Shown: positions 1 through 10,467 of the stretch, in pieces
How positions within the stretch are numbered: position 1 is the stretch's first letter
Layout: each line of letters opens with the position of its first letter
Assembly (NCBI RefSeq): GCF_037102585.1
Contig: NW_027043831.1
Span: forward strand, 372,001-436,000
Reading direction: 5' to 3'
From: Saccharomycopsis crataegensis
Lineage: Eukaryota; Ascomycota; Saccharomycetes; Ascoideales; Saccharomycopsidaceae
Length of the DNA: 64,000 nt
The notes under the pieces: generated by a model
What the model saw: the letters and a program-made list of their open reading frames with translations, nothing else
The model's database searches: none
What the model was told of the DNA's origin: nothing
Translations under genes and position numbers: made by a program

Positions 1-2533
1 TTTGATTTAGTTAACGATTTCGATGGACTCAACATTAATTTTGGCTTTTGTTTCAAACTATTCGTTTTGCTCACGCCCAAAGAATTAACACCAAATAACC
101 CTTCAGTGGTGTTATGATTTGCAGAATTATGTGAAAGATCCAAGTCATCTTCTTGGAAGTTACTGATGTCAGCATCTCCAAAGCTTCCTTCCAATTCACT
201 AATTTCTTTGAGTTGGCGATCAATTTCACTGATCGTATCACTTGCCAAGTCATTCTTTTTAGCAGATGACAATGTTAGAGTGTCTGCTGGGGTTGGGATA
301 TCCGCCGCCCTAACAGGTGACAATCCGATAAGATTATTGGTAGTGGAGTCCATCATGCTCTGAGTGACTTGAGGATCTTCAAGTATCGTACTTTCTTGAA
401 ATAAGTTTACCGGAGACCCAAGAATCTTCTTCTCGTCTCCCATTTTCAAATCACTTATAGTATTGTCGTGATCATTTGTTGTCTTGTGTTGTTGTCTTTC
501 ATTTCCATTTTCATTTTCATCGGTGGAATAACCATCCAAATCAACATTGTCTGTAATATCACTAAACTCGGCAGTATTGATACTACTTGTTTTCACATGT
601 GTTGGATAGTCTGAATCCTGGGCTCTCTTTAGGATATTCAAGGCAGTGGCACTACCAGCATCATTAGATGACCCATTGGTGGTTCCGGTATTTTGTAACT
701 GGTTAAAATTCACACTACTACTATTACTGATTTTGCCCTTAAGCCCAATCCCATTATTAATAGTGCTGCTGCTCAATTGCAATGAGTTCAATACCTGGAA
801 CTTGGTTGGAGTTTGATTATTGCTAGTATTGGTATCACTTTCAAATTCTGATGAGCTTGGGGAATAATCTCCAATACTGTAATTTGAGCTCGAAACTGTG
901 GCAACAGAATTGGTACGCTTTGCGAGAGATTGGCTCAAGGCAGGGTTTGGGATAACCCCCAATGGATTGCTTCCTCCATTACTACCAGCATCAGGGTTGT
1001 TAGCACTTGGAGGGGTAGTTACTAAGCTTTCGAGATTATTATTGCTGTGCGCATGGCTGAGGTTCATATTTTTTGGAGTAGATTGTAACATAGTTTCCAT
1101 ATCTTGGGATTTTCTAAATGATAAAGCATCACCATCATAAATAGATGAAGAACGGTTGTATAGCGAGGCATCATCATCCAGGATTGATAACATACTATTG
1201 TTGCGATGATGATGCAAGCCCTGCCCCGAATTATTTGAATTGTCCATTGAAGGCGCCTGTAATGGTGGAGAGGCTGGATTATTAGAATTGCCGTTGAAAT
1301 TAGCAAGATTTTGTTGGTGTTTCATAGTAGTTGGTGTAGGTGCTCTTCTGACAGTTGCTTTGTTTCCTCCGTCGTTATTCAAGTTTTCTTTGCTATTATT
1401 CTTGAAAGCAGAAGCATTTCTAAGATTGTCAATAGACTTCTTCCGTATTTTGGAAACAACGAGAGGCTCAGGAGATCTTTGAGAATTGGCAGCTGGCCCA
1501 TCGTCAATATTGTCTATATCAATATTGCCATCATAATCATCACCTACATCAATGACAATATGATGTTGTTTATCAACACTTTCCTTGCCATCAAGGGTGT
1601 CATTATCATCACTGTAGTTCACATTATCATCAATCATCTGATCATCTTCATATTCTTCCATACCTTCATATTCTTCCATACCTTCATATTCGTCCTCTGA
1701 ATATTCATCTTCGCTGTCACTTATGTAGCTTGGTTGAGAATATTCCACAGTTTCATTGAAAATAACACTCTTGGAACTAGTTTTTTTCTTCAAGCTACCA
1801 GTAACACTCCCTAAATCAGAACCACTACCTCCATGAGCCAATTTACTAGCCTTTTTCGTAAGACTTAGCAAGCTCTTAGATCTTTTCCGGGTCTCCTCTT
1901 TGGAGATTCTTTCAAGTTCTTCGTTTTTCCAACAATTCAATCTCGCCAATCTTTCTCCTGGTGTTTCAAGGCACTCAGCTGGCGCGAAGCCGATTCTGCC
2001 GTCTTTCACTTTCTTAATTAACCACCAGTATGAATCATCATCATTAAGTAGAATTACTGCATCATCATATTCCAAATCACATTGGGATGGATCAGGACCA
2101 CTAAATTCATATAATGCATAGAGTCTACCTGGATGAAGTTCTTTTGGTGGAGACAAAGGAGGCTCCTGCAACAATACCTCATTTTCGAATGGATCTTCAT
2201 CATCAAAATTTTCATCGATAGTAGCACTGTTTGATCTATATGTATTCTCGGATCGCTCTTGCTGGTATTGCTCGGGGCTGTTATTATCGTAACTTGATCC
2301 CATCGAGTTAGATCGACGAATTATCACGCTATCATCGGAAACTGAGGAGTTGCTGTTGGTACCGGCTGAGTTACTTCTTTTTCGACTATTGTCAGTGCTA
2401 TGCTGGCTTTGAAAGCCTTCTTCAGCTTTGGGGCTAGGGCTTAATATACTAAGTAAGCTCTCGCCTTTCTTTGACTCGGATGAGGATCTTCGCGAATCGC
2501 CTGAACTGTTCAGAAAGCTCAGATTGGAATTCA

Positions 2534-2591
<58 letters not shown>

Positions 2592-2654
2592 GGAATTATT
2601 ATTACTCTTGCTGAGAGAGCTTGACCTCCTCAAGCCCATAAATGATGAAACCAT
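1..2654 (-). CDS. BUD14: Bud14-like SH3 polarity protein, 3' part outside window
   Basis: The minus-strand frame is open from an ATG at 2654 (alternatives at 2639 and 2534) to the window edge, so the C-terminus is missing. An SH3 domain lies at about residues 175-228 (ALYEFSGPDPSQCDLEYDD, then SYWWLIKK and GRIGFAPAECLE). It is followed by a basic stretch and, near residue 296, KSVIF, which fits the RVxF-type docking motif for protein phosphatase 1. The rest is low-complexity Ser/Asn/Asp-rich sequence. Bud14 proteins (Tea4/Wsh3 in fission yeast) bind PP1 (Glc7) and Kelch proteins and control formins and polarity at cell tips or the bud cortex. The N-terminus holds 19 consecutive Asn codons (2535-2591), and a repeat of EEYEGM lies at about 1640-1695. 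The family call is firm. The exact start is uncertain because all three ATGs are in frame and a stop lies at 2664. Confidence 0.85.
2535..2591 (-). repeat. (AAT)19 microsatellite coding poly-Asn in BUD14
   Basis: Nineteen perfect ATT triplets on the plus strand read as AAT (Asn) codons on the minus strand. They sit between the upstream ATGs (2654, 2639) and the internal ATG (2534), so length changes of whole triplets keep the frame. Confidence 0.95.
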
Positions 2655-4461
2655 TATTGAAAGTTATCTGGGACAGTCTTGTGAGATGATTGGAATCTTG
2701 ATGAATATGGGATACACAAACGTGCCCAATACTTTTGTAATAATCGAATGAAGAGTCAGGAACAGAAGGGGAAAATGCGGAATAGTATCTTTGTACGTGT
2801 CCTATATCTATGGCAGTTCTATTTCCTTGATATCAAAAAAATTAAAAAAAAAAAATAACACCACGGTGTATGTTGTTGTTGGAGAGAATTTGTTCCAGAG
2901 GAACAGGAGGAAAAAACAAGTATCTTTCAAGATTATTTTTTTTCCTATTTGCCCTTCGTTGAGTTTGGCCGTCTTTCTTCCTGCAACAACGGTGACTGGT
3001 GTGTAGTGTGCTGCTATGATGGAGCTAAAGGTACGTGTGAGGGATGGCCGTCTAAGCTGACGATGTGATACAATCATTTTTTTGAATTTCTGATTTCCAA
3101 TCGATTTTGATTTTTTCGTGGCAGACTCCCGTGCATATGGCTGCAGCACGGTCGACTCAGAAGACCCTCCAGAAATTTCTACAATTTATATTGTTGGACA
3201 CTGGGCCGTTTCGATCATATTGGAAATCCTTCCTTATAAGAAGAAGGAAAATACAGGTGGGTTATTATGGTGTTGTTCTAAGTGTGGTAGTATTATCTCA
3301 CCTGTGGCCCTGGTGGAAGCTGCCGTATCTTTGTAAAATCTTGTTTCAAGTGTCTTTTCTCTACTGCCGTAAATCATAGACGAGCATGAAGCGACCAAAT
3401 CAAAGTTTTACACGGATTGGAGAACAGAGGTTTCATTCTCCATCGAGAAATTATTCTTGGGTGGTAGCCACTCATGACATATTCAAGTAAAAATGAAAAG
3501 AAGAATCTTAATCACAGTTGCTGACGAGTGAAGACATTATGGTTCCTGCTTTTTGAAAAAATAATGTTGTCATAGCTGTTTTTTTATTTTATTTTAGTGG
3601 GATCTGACATCTCCGGTGAAGATTAATACGTATTGGCAAAGACATGTATAAACTCACCTATTGGCCGTAACTTTATTCGTCAATTCGTCAGATTCCTTGG
3701 AGGTTGAGTGTCACAGATATGTATACTTTCCCTCCTTTACGCTTCGCAATTAAAAAATAGGAACGCGTCACCAAAATTAAGAAGAAAAAAAAATCGAGAA
3801 AAAAAGGGGCCATTTTTTAGATACCAATAATCAAAGCTTTTTCCTTTAATTCAAATAAGATGTAGATAACTGTTGCCATTGCCATACCATTACCTTTTTA
3901 GCTTTCCCTTCTAGTGGCCCAATCTATTGTTGGCAATTGCCAGTGCAGCAAACCTGAAACCATACCAGTGATATGGTTCCGTCCGCCAACATGTATGTTT
4001 TTTGGTGTTGATCCATCGTTTAATTATTTTTTTTGGTGATTAGAGCATTCAAGAATGGTTATATGCAAGGTTAATTTCTCTATGCTTTGAGAAGAACTTT
4101 TCGCTGAAGAGTCTAACAGTCATCCCGCTTGATGATCTCAAGATAAACCCACGAATGATTGTTTGTACTTTACCATATTTCCCTTTCCGCATTCTACGCA
4201 AACCGTAAATATTATCTTACATATATACCATAATTTTTCTAAGCCACACGAATGTGACTGTTTTATTATCATTTACTTATTTTTCACAAACAGCACACAT
4301 TTAATTCGATGGTGTTATCACATTATTATCATCCTTAGGTAGATATTATTTCAAATCGTCATCAGCTCGTTTTGTTTTTGTTTTTTTGTTTTTTTTTTGA
4401 TGGTCACGCTTCTCATAGTTAAAGTAGGGTATAAATCAACACGCTGCAAGAATATAGCGAT
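2655..4461. other. Long intergenic region between BUD14 and the first SUKH gene
   Basis: About 1.8 kb of AT-rich DNA with poly-T/poly-A runs. It carries the BUD14 promoter and, near its right end, a T-rich promoter for the SUKH gene. Apart from the weak spliced candidate at 3016-3379 I see no gene, tRNA or element in it. Confidence 0.6.
3016..3379 (+). CDS. Candidate small spliced gene, unidentified membrane-type protein
   Basis: Not recognised. A short first exon codes MMELK (3016-3030), followed by a GTACGT donor at 3031 and a GGCAG acceptor ending at 3124. A second exon runs 3125-3379 to a stop, giving 89 residues. The second exon contains a basic segment (SYWKSFLIRRRKIQ) followed by a hydrophobic stretch (GYYGVVLSVVVLSHLWPWW) that could span a membrane. 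Against it: the intron has only weak branch-site candidates (CTGAC), unlike the TACTAAC-like sites elsewhere in the window, and codon use is not biased. It may be a chance open frame in the BUD14 upstream region. Confidence 0.25.
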
Positions 4462-4515
4462 ATGGTTCGCTTAGTAAATCCAGAGGCAAATATACAGTTG
4501 AAGAAAAAGTATAAA

Positions 4516-5106
4516 ATGACAATTAGAACTGTTGAAGAATCTTGGAGCGTAATAGAGTCTTGGTTAAGAGAAAAGGGCAAGGCTGATGTGAATTACTCCA
4601 AAGTATTGGATGCATTGAACCCTCCAGCAACAGATGAGCAAATCAAGGATTTAGAACAGAAGTTGAAAGCAATTGAATTGCCAAAGTCATACATTCAAGC
4701 TTTAAAAATCCATAATGGGGTTGCTCACCAAGTTCCTTTTATTGATTCGTGGCTGTTTCTCCTGACAGAACTTGTCCTTCATTATTGGAATATTATGTGC
4801 AAATTCGAGATTTTTGATGATGATTCTGATGTGGAAGAGGATGGAGTTCAGCAAATTTGGCATAGTCCCAAATGGATCCCAATCGCTCATAATGGTTTTG
4901 AGGATCATTTATGTCTTGATTTATGTCCAGCAACAGGAGGTCAAGTTGGTCAAATCATTGAGGTGCTACATGACGACCGAGACCGCACAAAATTTGCTTC
5001 AGGGTTTCAAGAATATTTCAGTGTCTTTGCCGATGATATCATTGAAGGAAAATATTTGGCAGATAATTCTGGCTTGTATTTTCAGGACAGTAATAACGCT
5101 CATTGA
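4516..5106 (+). CDS. SUKH (SMI1/KNR4) family protein, copy 1
   Basis: A short single-domain SUKH-1 protein of 196 residues. The ATG at 4462 would add 18 residues (MVRLVN...), but the ATG at 4516 lines up exactly with the start of copy 2 and is preferred. Family landmarks run in order: SWSVIESWL near the N-terminus, NPPATDEQIKDLEQKL, LPKSYIQALKIHNG, then KWIPIAHNG, DHLCLDL, GQVGQIIEVLHDD and FQEYFSVFADDIIEGKY. This order, ending and length fit bacterial SMI1/KNR4 proteins, many of which are immunity proteins of toxin systems. Yeast Smi1 is about 500 residues and looks different. The middle (about 4730-4800) is diverged and shorter than in copy 2. The role in yeast is unknown. Confidence 0.8.
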   Translation: MTIRTVEESWSVIESWLREKGKADVNYSKVLDALNPPATDEQIKDLEQKLKAIELPKSYIQALKIHNGVAHQVPFIDSWLFLLTELVLHYWNIMCKFEIFDDDSDVEEDGVQQIWHSPKWIPIAHNGFEDHLCLDLCPATGGQVGQIIEVLHDDRDRTKFASGFQEYFSVFADDIIEGKYLADNSGLYFQDSNNAH

Positions 5107-6720
5107 ACTGATTTAGGCTACAAAAAAAATTGTCTGGAAACTATGTAATCCTTTTTTTTTTTCCAATTCTTTTGATATTGTGTAGATTGTGTATTTTATT
5201 TTGTACTGAAGGAAACCTATAAGATGACGTATGGCTTGTGAAATTGTAAGAGGTTTTTTCTTAAATATGGTTATATATCCAACAATCTCAAAGTTCAGTC
5301 TCAAAGATCAATCTCAACTGATTGCTGTTCAAATTTAATTGATTTCATGTGTTTTTCAATAATTTCTCAATTTTTTATTATAAATGTTATTTAAGGGCAT
5401 ATTGGGACACTATAATAAAGCGGGATTTTTATTTGTTTCGATCTAGTAATGTGCTGACACTTATTTAACAAACTTATTCTTAAGCAAGTTGTTTCTGTGA
5501 AACCTTTGTGACGGTTTATTCTGATACTTTTGTGCCACCAAAAAGTGTGAAGTTATCTCCTATGCCTAATCTAGTTCAGTTATCATTGTATAAATTCAAC
5601 ATTTTACTTAGTATTAAAGATTATTTGATTATTTCTTGTTATCCGAGAAAAATATATTCCTATTCCTTCCAAAATTAATTGTTAATCAAATATCACACTT
5701 ACACAGTTTATTACAAAGGAAAAGAACCACCAGCCCAGAAAAACTATGAATGCAGATATACTAAGGGGGGTATCTTGCCACAAGAATGAGGTTCAATCGT
5801 CTATCTTCACTACACTATTACAACTGAGATTGACTTATGACAATTATTGATGGTGCATTCTACTGAAATGGTATTAATTGATGACCTATTGCTGAACGTG
5901 GAGTCATCTACCGGTGATCAATATTAGGGTATTATTATCTGAAGCAAGCTTATTATAGGGTGCTAAATATCGCAATGGTTGAAACTTTCATATATAGGAT
6001 TACTCTATAGTATGTATTCTATATAGTCTTTAAAGCTTTTCTCACAGATCTTCTATTGGTACTCTTTGCAGGATTCAGAAATACCGTACTATGGTGCCGT
6101 ATTTCGTAGCAAAGTATTATAAAAGAGATCCTTCATATAATTTTTCTGGATTGAACTGTATTTTCCAGATAAAAGGTATTATATCTGTACATGTACTCGC
6201 AGCTCATCGCCAGTAAGTTTATTTACACAAAATAATATCTTCAAAAGAATTGTTTGAGGAGTGTGGGTAATGCAAGTGTTTTGTATGTGTTTCGAATTTC
6301 TTCATTTGTATTTCTTGGGATAATCATTGATGATTTACACCATCTCTTACGATGCCTGTTGATACTTGATAAGCTATTCGGATGGCTATCTAATGAGGGC
6401 TAGCTGTTCGTGTCCAAACTTGCCCATACTGTATATCCGTGATTTATATCTGCCGAAAGTTACTTTCCTTCTGCATTTAACCGAAGGTTTTCACTGACTT
6501 TTTAAAAGTCCGACTCTCCGCCGTGCTAATGCCGCATTGTGACCTAACCGCGGATAATTCAAATCTTTTCCTATATGGTCACCCACATTTTTTTTTTTTA
6601 GGTTTTTTACCCGACTATTTAAATTGATCAACAGGGTCCATGTTAAAAAGTGTCTTGATGTAGTCATTATGAAACACTTATTTTCATCATTAGAGAGAAA
6701 CAACAACAACAAAATAAAAA
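5107..6720. other. Intergenic region between SUKH copies 1 and 2
   Basis: About 1.6 kb, very AT-rich, without a supported gene. A 5S-rRNA-like relic lies near the right end (about 6556-6675). The promoter of copy 2 must overlap that relic. Nothing else in the stretch is recognisable. Confidence 0.6.
6556..6675 (-). pseudogene. Diverged 5S rRNA-like relic
   Basis: On the minus strand GTGGGTGACCATA (plus 6574-6586) matches the 3' part of yeast 5S rRNA exactly. GATCAA (plus 6624-6629) sits 43 nt upstream of it, against 44 nt in baker's yeast 5S, and GGTAA...CCT falls between them at the right spacing. CTAC...CAC...CCC blocks precede GATCAA in the order expected of the 5' half, with a small insertion. 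A run of A replaces part of the middle. I read this as a decayed 5S gene copy, not a working one. It ends about 45 bp before the start codon of SUKH copy 2. Extent is approximate. Confidence 0.4.
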
Positions 6721-7317
6721 ATGGCGATTAAAACTGTCGAAGAGTCTTGGAAGATAATTGAATCGTGGCTTAAGGAAATGGCCAAATCAGATGGAAACTA
6801 TTCCAAAGTATTGGATGCATTAAACCCTCCAGCCACCGATGAGCAAATCAAGGATTTAGAACAGAAGTTAAACGGGATTGAATTACCAAAATCGTACATT
6901 CAAGCATTGAAGACCCACAACGGGATTGCTAATGAGACTTCTTTTTTCAACTCGGGGGTCCTGTTTTTACCAATAGAAGATGTGAATGTTCAATGGAAGA
7001 TTTGGTGGGACTTGTTACAAGATGGGACTTTTGATGATATGGACGATTCTGGGGTACACATTGAAGGAGTTCAACCAGTATGGTATGATGCTAAATGGAT
7101 CCCATTCACCCATAATGGCGGAGGTGATCATCTTTGTATTGATTTAAATCCAACCAAGGATGGCCAAATTGGCCAAATAATTGAGATGTGGCATGACGAT
7201 GGAGACCGTAGCAAGCTAGCTTTGAGTTTCGAAGAATATTTCAGTAAATTTGCCGACGAACTTGTTGGTGGGAAATACTCGGTGGATGAATATGGCTTGA
7301 TCCATGAGGATGATTGA
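6721..7317 (+). CDS. SUKH (SMI1/KNR4) family protein, copy 2
   Basis: A 198-residue single-domain SUKH-1 protein and the best preserved copy of the island. It has ESWKIIESWLKE at the start, NPPATDEQIKDLEQKL, LPKSYIQALKTHNGIA, LFLPIEDVNVQWKIWWDLL, WIPFTHNGGGDHLCIDL, GQIGQIIEMWHDDGDRSK, and FEEYFSKFADELVGGKYSVDEYG at the end. The GGGDHLCIDL-x-P...G-x-IGQII-x(2)-HDD block is the hallmark of the bacterial-type subfamily, where such proteins commonly neutralise contact-dependent or polymorphic toxins. No toxin gene is seen nearby. The start is well placed, with an A-rich leader and no upstream in-frame ATG. Function in the yeast is not known. Origin by transfer from bacteria is an inference. Confidence 0.85.
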   Translation: MAIKTVEESWKIIESWLKEMAKSDGNYSKVLDALNPPATDEQIKDLEQKLNGIELPKSYIQALKTHNGIANETSFFNSGVLFLPIEDVNVQWKIWWDLLQDGTFDDMDDSGVHIEGVQPVWYDAKWIPFTHNGGGDHLCIDLNPTKDGQIGQIIEMWHDDGDRSKLALSFEEYFSKFADELVGGKYSVDEYGLIHEDD

Positions 7318-8202
7318 CAGCATTTAGATTTGCTAATATATATCCTTCAAGCTTATATTTCCAAAAGAACATATTTCTTATTTAACGGTCTATATTGCCC
7401 TGAAAAAAAAAAAAAAAAAGCGGATAATATTATGGTATAGTTTGAAATGTTTTGATCATTTATTTGTAGCCTCTAATATTGGAGTCATACCAAATGCATA
7501 TTCAACTATTTTTCATTTAGCTCTCTTCTAGAATCCGTGAAAAATGGTAAGCTAAACGGTCGTGGAAAATTATCTGACAAAGTAAGGAGAAATAAAAAAA
7601 TAGCGTGATAGTTTCCAGAGCTCAGAAACTTTAGGCATATTGCTATAAAGAGAATCTTAAAATTTTATAACTTACATACTCTTTTTTTTTAAAAAAAATC
7701 ACTAAATTGTTCAGTTCTGTGTATTCTGTCAAGGCCATTTTAATAAACAATATATTCCGTTTATTATTTTCTCGAGATATTTATTCTAGCGCTATTGCTG
7801 TGCTCTTATGTCATGAATTGAAGTATATTAATTAAATAATCTTTGGTTGATCAATGTATATTCTGCCAAATACGTAAATGGCCTAATACCAATGTAATAT
7901 GTATCATGAGCTTTTGAGTTTTTTTAATTGTAGAATTTATCCATTTGCCTTCAACTTGCTTTTCTACTGATGTCATCGAGGTTAAATTGTATTGTTATAA
8001 AATTAGCTTTTATGGCTATTCGAACAAAGATCTTGAACCTGAGGGTAGGAACCCCAGAATATTTTATTCTCGATACGAAAATAAGATTTTTATTGTGCCA
8101 AGATCTATGGAGAAAAATACTAGGGATAATAAAAAATTGCGGGAAACTGTTTCCACTTTAACTAATGAGAACTTTGCTTCCAAAAAATTGATTCTGAACT
8201 AT
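7318..8202. other. Intergenic region between SUKH copy 2 and the broken copy
   Basis: About 0.9 kb of AT-rich DNA. An open frame at 7945-8205 (86 codons, plus) has no recognisable domain and runs into the start of the SUKH relic. I do not treat it as a gene. Confidence 0.5.
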
Positions 8203-8618
8203 TGAACAGTCATGGGGAATAATAGAATTGAGTGACTAAAACAAAACGCGTGATACGATAAAAACTATGCAAAGGTATTGAAAGCGCTGAACCCTCCAGC
8301 AACAGACCAACAAATCAAAAAATTAGAGCGTGGATTAAATGGCATCATGTTTCCAGAGCCATACATTCAATCTTTGAAAATATACAACGGGTCTAAAGGG
8401 ATATTTTTTGGGAATTTTGCAAGCCTATTTATCAACCGTAGAAGTGCTTGACAAATGGAGGATAGGTTGGTCAAGTCATTTTTAAACAAAAAGAAGAGAA
8501 AAACTACAAGGTTGCATCAGTACTTGATGAATGTCTTCATGACTTTGTCGAAGATATTATTAACGAAAAGTATTCTATAAATGAAGAAGGGATGTACCAT
8601 ATGGATGATGAGTATTAG
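8203..8618 (+). pseudogene. Broken third SUKH (SMI1/KNR4) copy
   Basis: Fragments of the same family lie in the same order and on the same strand as the two intact copies. EQSWGIIE lies near 8205, a block matching NPPATDxQIKxLE near 8290, LNGI and PYIQSLKIYNG near 8335-8390, and a tail ending INEEGMYHMDDEY at 8618 that matches the C-terminus of copy 2. The reading frame is interrupted in several places and the middle is shortened, so it is a decayed tandem duplicate. Confidence 0.8.
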
Positions 8619-8880
8619 ATTACCTAGCTATACGGGCTTCGACTTTGGAATGCTGAGGCAGTATTGTATGCAATATTATACTTCAAGTTTAATATAGTTA
8701 TCAAATTGAAATGATCATTGGGTGTCTCCTCACCTCCAAGAACCATGAAAAACAATCTTACGTCTCATTGAACCTTTCGGAAAGTGGTATCAATAATATA
8801 AAGAATAAAAGGTGTCGAAGTTTTGAGCACAGAAATGCAAACCGAATAATTCTAAGATATTGTTAAAGAATAAAGAAATA

Positions 8881-10467
8881 TTATAGCTTCACGTTACCAA
8901 AGTTAGGTGGCAATAATGGCAAGCTTGCTCTATTATACAAGTCTTCAGAATATCCAAAGTTAGAACCCCTACTTTTCAAATTGATGGTATCGATCAATTC
9001 CTCATTCAATTCATTCAAATTCCTGACGCCAATATTGCGCATGGTAGTCACCATTTCTTCTTTCAACATCTGGATAGCCCTCACTAGACCTGCTTCGCCA
9101 TATGTAGCCACCGGATATAATAGTCCTCGTCCAAGTCCTACGGCCTTAGCACCAAGACAAAGGGCCTTGAGGATATCTGTGCCCCGTCTTACCCCGCCAT
9201 CAATAAATACATCAATTTGTGTTGTAATACCTGCTTGATTCAAGTCGTAAAGTACTTCAATTGTAGATTTAGAATACTCTGCCTGACGACCTCCGTGATT
9301 TGATAATACGATACCATCCATGCCGTTTTCTACCGCAAGCCGAGCATCAGGGATAGACTGAATACCTTTGAGATAAAACTTCATTTTGGTGATACTTTTC
9401 AAATGACGCATTTTCTCCCAAGTTAACCAAGTAACGGCTCTCCTACCAAGTGCTGAGTCATCGTCTTTTGTTTCTTCTTGGTCTTCAGATTTAGCAGAGG
9501 ATACCATATAGAGACGATCCATATCATCCTTGGATATGCTGCCTTTGTTCTTTTCCAACTCGATAAGGTGTCCCATTATCGCTTTTACTCGTCTATCCTT
9601 TTCACGATTACCGCCATATACATTATCCACCGTAATAAAGATCCCTGTGCATCCAGCCGCTTCCACTTTTCTGATTATTTCTTCATTGAGCCCATCATGA
9701 GCAGAAGGGTAAAGTTGGAACCAAAAGGGAGTACCTGGCTTTATTTCTTTGGAAATCTCCTCGAAAGGATACGATGAAAGACATGGCACCATTTGCACAA
9801 TATTTTCACGGGAACAACCATGGGCAAACACTTTCTCACCTTCAGGATGAGCGTACTTTTGCATGGCGGTGGAAGAAACATAGAATGGTGCGCTGGTATT
9901 ATGGCCTAATAAATTGGTAGAAATGTCACACTCGGTGACGTCGATCAACACTCTAGGATTGAAGAAAATGCGTTTATAAGCAAAATGGTTTTCTCTAACG
10001 GTGATTTCGTCATCAACTCCTGATGAATAATAATTTCTGGCTACCGGCTCCAAAGTTTTATTGGCCACGTACTCAAAATCATATAAATTCATTATTTGAT
10101 CCAATGGAGGTTTATTTTTGAGATTGGATATTCTTTGTGGCTCGTACTTGTTGATGACCGATGCTTCTTGTTGGGCCTCCTCTTTGGCCCTTATTGTCGC
10201 CTCAGCGACCGCTGCCTCTGCAGCAGAATCATCCAAAGAGCCAACTTCAATGATGAGTTTTTCGTAAATGTAAGATTTCATGATATCAAGGGTATGGAAT
10301 TTATCGAACTGAGCCGATCCATCTTTACCAGCAAGTTTCATTAAGATTTTGGCGCCTCCTGGATGCTTCGATACAAAATTGGTGATATCATAAACCTTAC
10401 TATGGAATATGATCCAACAGTCGGTTTTGGAATTGTGTTGCGAGACTTGTTCAATAGAGATGGTCAT
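8881..10467 (-). CDS. CYB2: Flavocytochrome b2-like L-lactate (2-hydroxyacid) dehydrogenase
   Basis: A 528-residue protein with an N-terminal cytochrome b5 domain (residues 1-80; haem ligand His35 in HPGG and probably His58 in KFHTL) fused to an FMN-dependent alpha-hydroxyacid dehydrogenase domain (about 125-500). Seen motifs: NYYSSGVDDEITVRENH, FWFQLYP, FITVDN, FYLKGI (catalytic Lys) and LSNHGGRQ (catalytic His and Arg), then a GLGRGLLYP FMN site. Cyb2 oxidises L-lactate to pyruvate in the mitochondrial intermembrane space and passes electrons to cytochrome c. Here the protein starts directly with the b5 domain. An in-frame stop TAA lies two codons before the ATG, so the long bipartite presequence of baker's yeast Cyb2 (591 aa) is absent. 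No peroxisomal C-terminus is seen (it ends NVKL). Location and exact substrate are therefore open. Confidence 0.85.
   Translation of the reverse strand: MTISIEQVSQHNSKTDCWIIFHSKVYDITNFVSKHPGGAKILMKLAGKDGSAQFDKFHTLDIMKSYIYEKLIIEVGSLDDSAAEAAVAEATIRAKEEAQQEASVINKYEPQRISNLKNKPPLDQIMNLYDFEYVANKTLEPVARNYYSSGVDDEITVRENHFAYKRIFFNPRVLIDVTECDISTNLLGHNTSAPFYVSSTAMQKYAHPEGEKVFAHGCSRENIVQMVPCLSSYPFEEISKEIKPGTPFWFQLYPSAHDGLNEEIIRKVEAAGCTGIFITVDNVYGGNREKDRRVKAIMGHLIELEKNKGSISKDDMDRLYMVSSAKSEDQEETKDDDSALGRRAVTWLTWEKMRHLKSITKMKFYLKGIQSIPDARLAVENGMDGIVLSNHGGRQAEYSKSTIEVLYDLNQAGITTQIDVFIDGGVRRGTDILKALCLGAKAVGLGRGLLYPVATYGEAGLVRAIQMLKEEMVTTMRNIGVRNLNELNEELIDTINLKSRGSNFGYSEDLYNRASLPLLPPNFGNVKL

Noticed and set aside
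2808-3149. 113-codon minus-strand frame upstream of BUD14
   Set aside because: Low-complexity Phe/Lys-rich sequence from poly-T/poly-A runs, with no domain or codon bias.
6495-6545. tRNA gene on the minus strand with TTAGCACGGCGG as A box
   Set aside because: There is no matching anticodon stem or T arm. At most it is a fragment next to the 5S-like relic.
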